Origin: an uncultured Clostridium sp.
Lineage (GTDB): Bacteria > Bacillota > Clostridia > Lachnospirales > Lachnospiraceae
NCBI GenBank assembly: GCA_900539185.1
Contig: UQBG01000002.1
Location: 1 to 64,000 of the forward strand
Length of the DNA: 64,000 nucleotides
Reading direction: 5' to 3'
Under the pieces are notes generated by a model. The model saw only the letters and a program-made list of their open reading frames with translations. It had not been told where the DNA came from and did not search any database. Position 1 is the first letter of the stretch. The number at the start of each line of letters is the position of its first letter. This document shows positions 63,394 to 64,000 of this stretch, one piece after another. The translations under genes were made by a program, and so were the position numbers.

Positions 63394-64000
63394 CTATTCA
63401 TCCATTCGCAGTTTTCCCTGCGATAATGCGTATTCATACAGTTTCTTATTATAGGTTTCATATGTTCCGAAGTGCGTTCTTGTGCAAATAACTCTGTCAC
63501 AGGAATCCATAAGTTTCTTCGCCTGCTCGATCACAGCCGTATCTGCCGGTTCAAATTCCGGCACCTCTGCCATGCCTGCACTCAATGCCTTTGCCGCCGG
63601 ATAATCCAGATCATTCTGACAGATGATTCCTGTATAAAATCCTGTGCCACTCCTTTGCAGCCTGCGAAAGGTCTTTCTTCCGCTTCCGCCGCCCGCGATC
63701 ACGAAGATCTTCGGATCCTCCTTCGCCGGAGCAAGCTCGATATCCTCACCACCTTCATCATAGCTACCCGATTCCACTCCAAACAAACCGGAAATGTATC
63801 CTTCCGTAAAAATCTCATCCGGACTGCCATAGCGGTCCACATAGGTTCCATCCACACACAGAATCCTATCTGAAATCCGCTCTGCCAGATCAAGCTCATG
63901 CAGGGACATAACCACCGTCAGATTCTTTTGTCGTTTCAGCCGCTGCAGTACAGACAGGAACTCAAGCTTATACTTGATATCCAGATAGGAGGTAGGCTCA
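63394..64000 (-). CDS. ABC transporter ATP-binding protein with C-terminal extension (partial, runs off the right edge)
   Basis: Only the last 201 residues are in the window. At the edge the frame reads EPTSYLDIKYKLEFL, the end of Walker B and the D-loop. VVMSLHELDLAERISDRIL then holds the H-loop, as in FecE/BtuD-type ATPases for cobalamin or siderophore uptake. After the ABC domain comes an extension of about 110 residues with VIAGGGSGRKTFRRLQR, FYTGIICQNDLDYPAAKAL and VICTRTHFGTYETYNKKLYE, which I cannot assign. Its place at the head of the visible cobalamin genes suggests corrinoid or cobalt transport. Confidence 0.85.
   Translation of the reverse strand, partial: EPTSYLDIKYKLEFLSVLQRLKRQKNLTVVMSLHELDLAERISDRILCVDGTYVDRYGSPDEIFTEGYISGLFGVESGSYDEGGEDIELAPAKEDPKIFVIAGGGSGRKTFRRLQRSGTGFYTGIICQNDLDYPAAKALSAGMAEVPEFEPADTAVIEQAKKLMDSCDRVICTRTHFGTYETYNKKLYEYALSQGKLRMDE

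Noticed and set aside
48705..64000. A cobalamin riboswitch inside the cobalamin operon
   Set aside because: Genes are overlapping or nearly so throughout; no gap is large enough. Any riboswitch would be before the first gene, beyond the window.
1..64000. CRISPR arrays, rRNA genes, insertion sequences or prophage genes
   Set aside because: No regularly spaced repeats, no rRNA sequence and no transposase, integrase or phage structural motifs were found.

Overview
The window is a gene-dense stretch (no gap above about 220 bases) of a chromosome from an anaerobic, Gram-positive member of the Clostridia, most likely a Lachnospiraceae. The evidence is the fused IspH-ribosomal S1 gene next to cmk, a sortase B, strong AGGAGG ribosome binding sites, a SufC plus short SufB pair without SufS/SufU, a biotin-dependent sodium-pump decarboxylase operon, and an anaerobic (early cobalt insertion) cobalamin operon. 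Most genes lie on the minus strand. GC content looks moderate (mid-40s percent by eye).

Layout. 1-1.9 kb: tRNA-Leu, a Bax-inhibitor-1 family membrane protein and sortase B. 1.9-9.9 kb: one probable minus-strand operon ruvA-ruvB-zapA-U32 protein-ftsW/rodA-PBP-NUDIX, with a recognisable promoter at its start and a hairpin terminator at its end; it couples DNA repair, division and wall synthesis. 9.9-15.2 kb: a YprB-like exonuclease, a solitary CheR, ispH-rpsA, cmk and a hypoxanthine/uracil-DNA glycosylase. 15.2-19.2 kb: an accessory-looking block with an AAA-ATPase/PD-(D/E)XK protein carrying an N-terminal helix-turn-helix, divergent from a GntR(YtrA)-ABC transporter operon; the shared intergenic region holds two strong promoters, a near-operator palindrome and a three-copy repeat. 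19.2-26.2 kb: a 3-hydroxyacyl-CoA dehydrogenase, a decayed YbaK-type gene, a complete BceRSAB-like peptide-antibiotic sensing and detoxification module with two tandem BceR-like sites, and a BaiN/HI0933 flavoprotein.

26.3-31.7 kb: a sodium-translocating decarboxylase operon that contains both a pyruvate/oxaloacetate-type carboxyltransferase and an acyl-CoA carboxyltransferase, which share one biotin carrier and one beta subunit. 31.8-36.4 kb: a small alarmone synthetase, a DUF378 protein, a minimal SufBC system, citrate synthase and a Fur-family regulator. 36.4-41.4 kb: an asymmetric heterodimeric ABC exporter, a SpoIID-like/peptidoglycan-binding protein and tRNA-Glu. 41.5-48.7 kb: mutS, dtd, a divergent CobW-type GTPase, mgtE and lysC.

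48.7-64 kb (running off the right edge): a cobalamin operon read leftwards: ABC ATPase (partial), cbiP, cobT, cobU, cobS, a short CobU-like protein, a CobC-type phosphatase, cbiB, cobD, cbiC, cbiD, cbiF, cbiG, cbiH, a cbiJ-cbiE-cbiT fusion and cbiA. It covers most of corrin ring synthesis after precorrin-2, side-chain amidation, the aminopropanol arm and nucleotide loop assembly. cbiL, a cobaltochelatase and an adenosyltransferase are not in the window and may lie upstream.

Several genes start with TTG behind a near-perfect Shine-Dalgarno sequence, so start choice here should follow the ribosome binding site and not the longest frame. I adjusted many starts on that basis.
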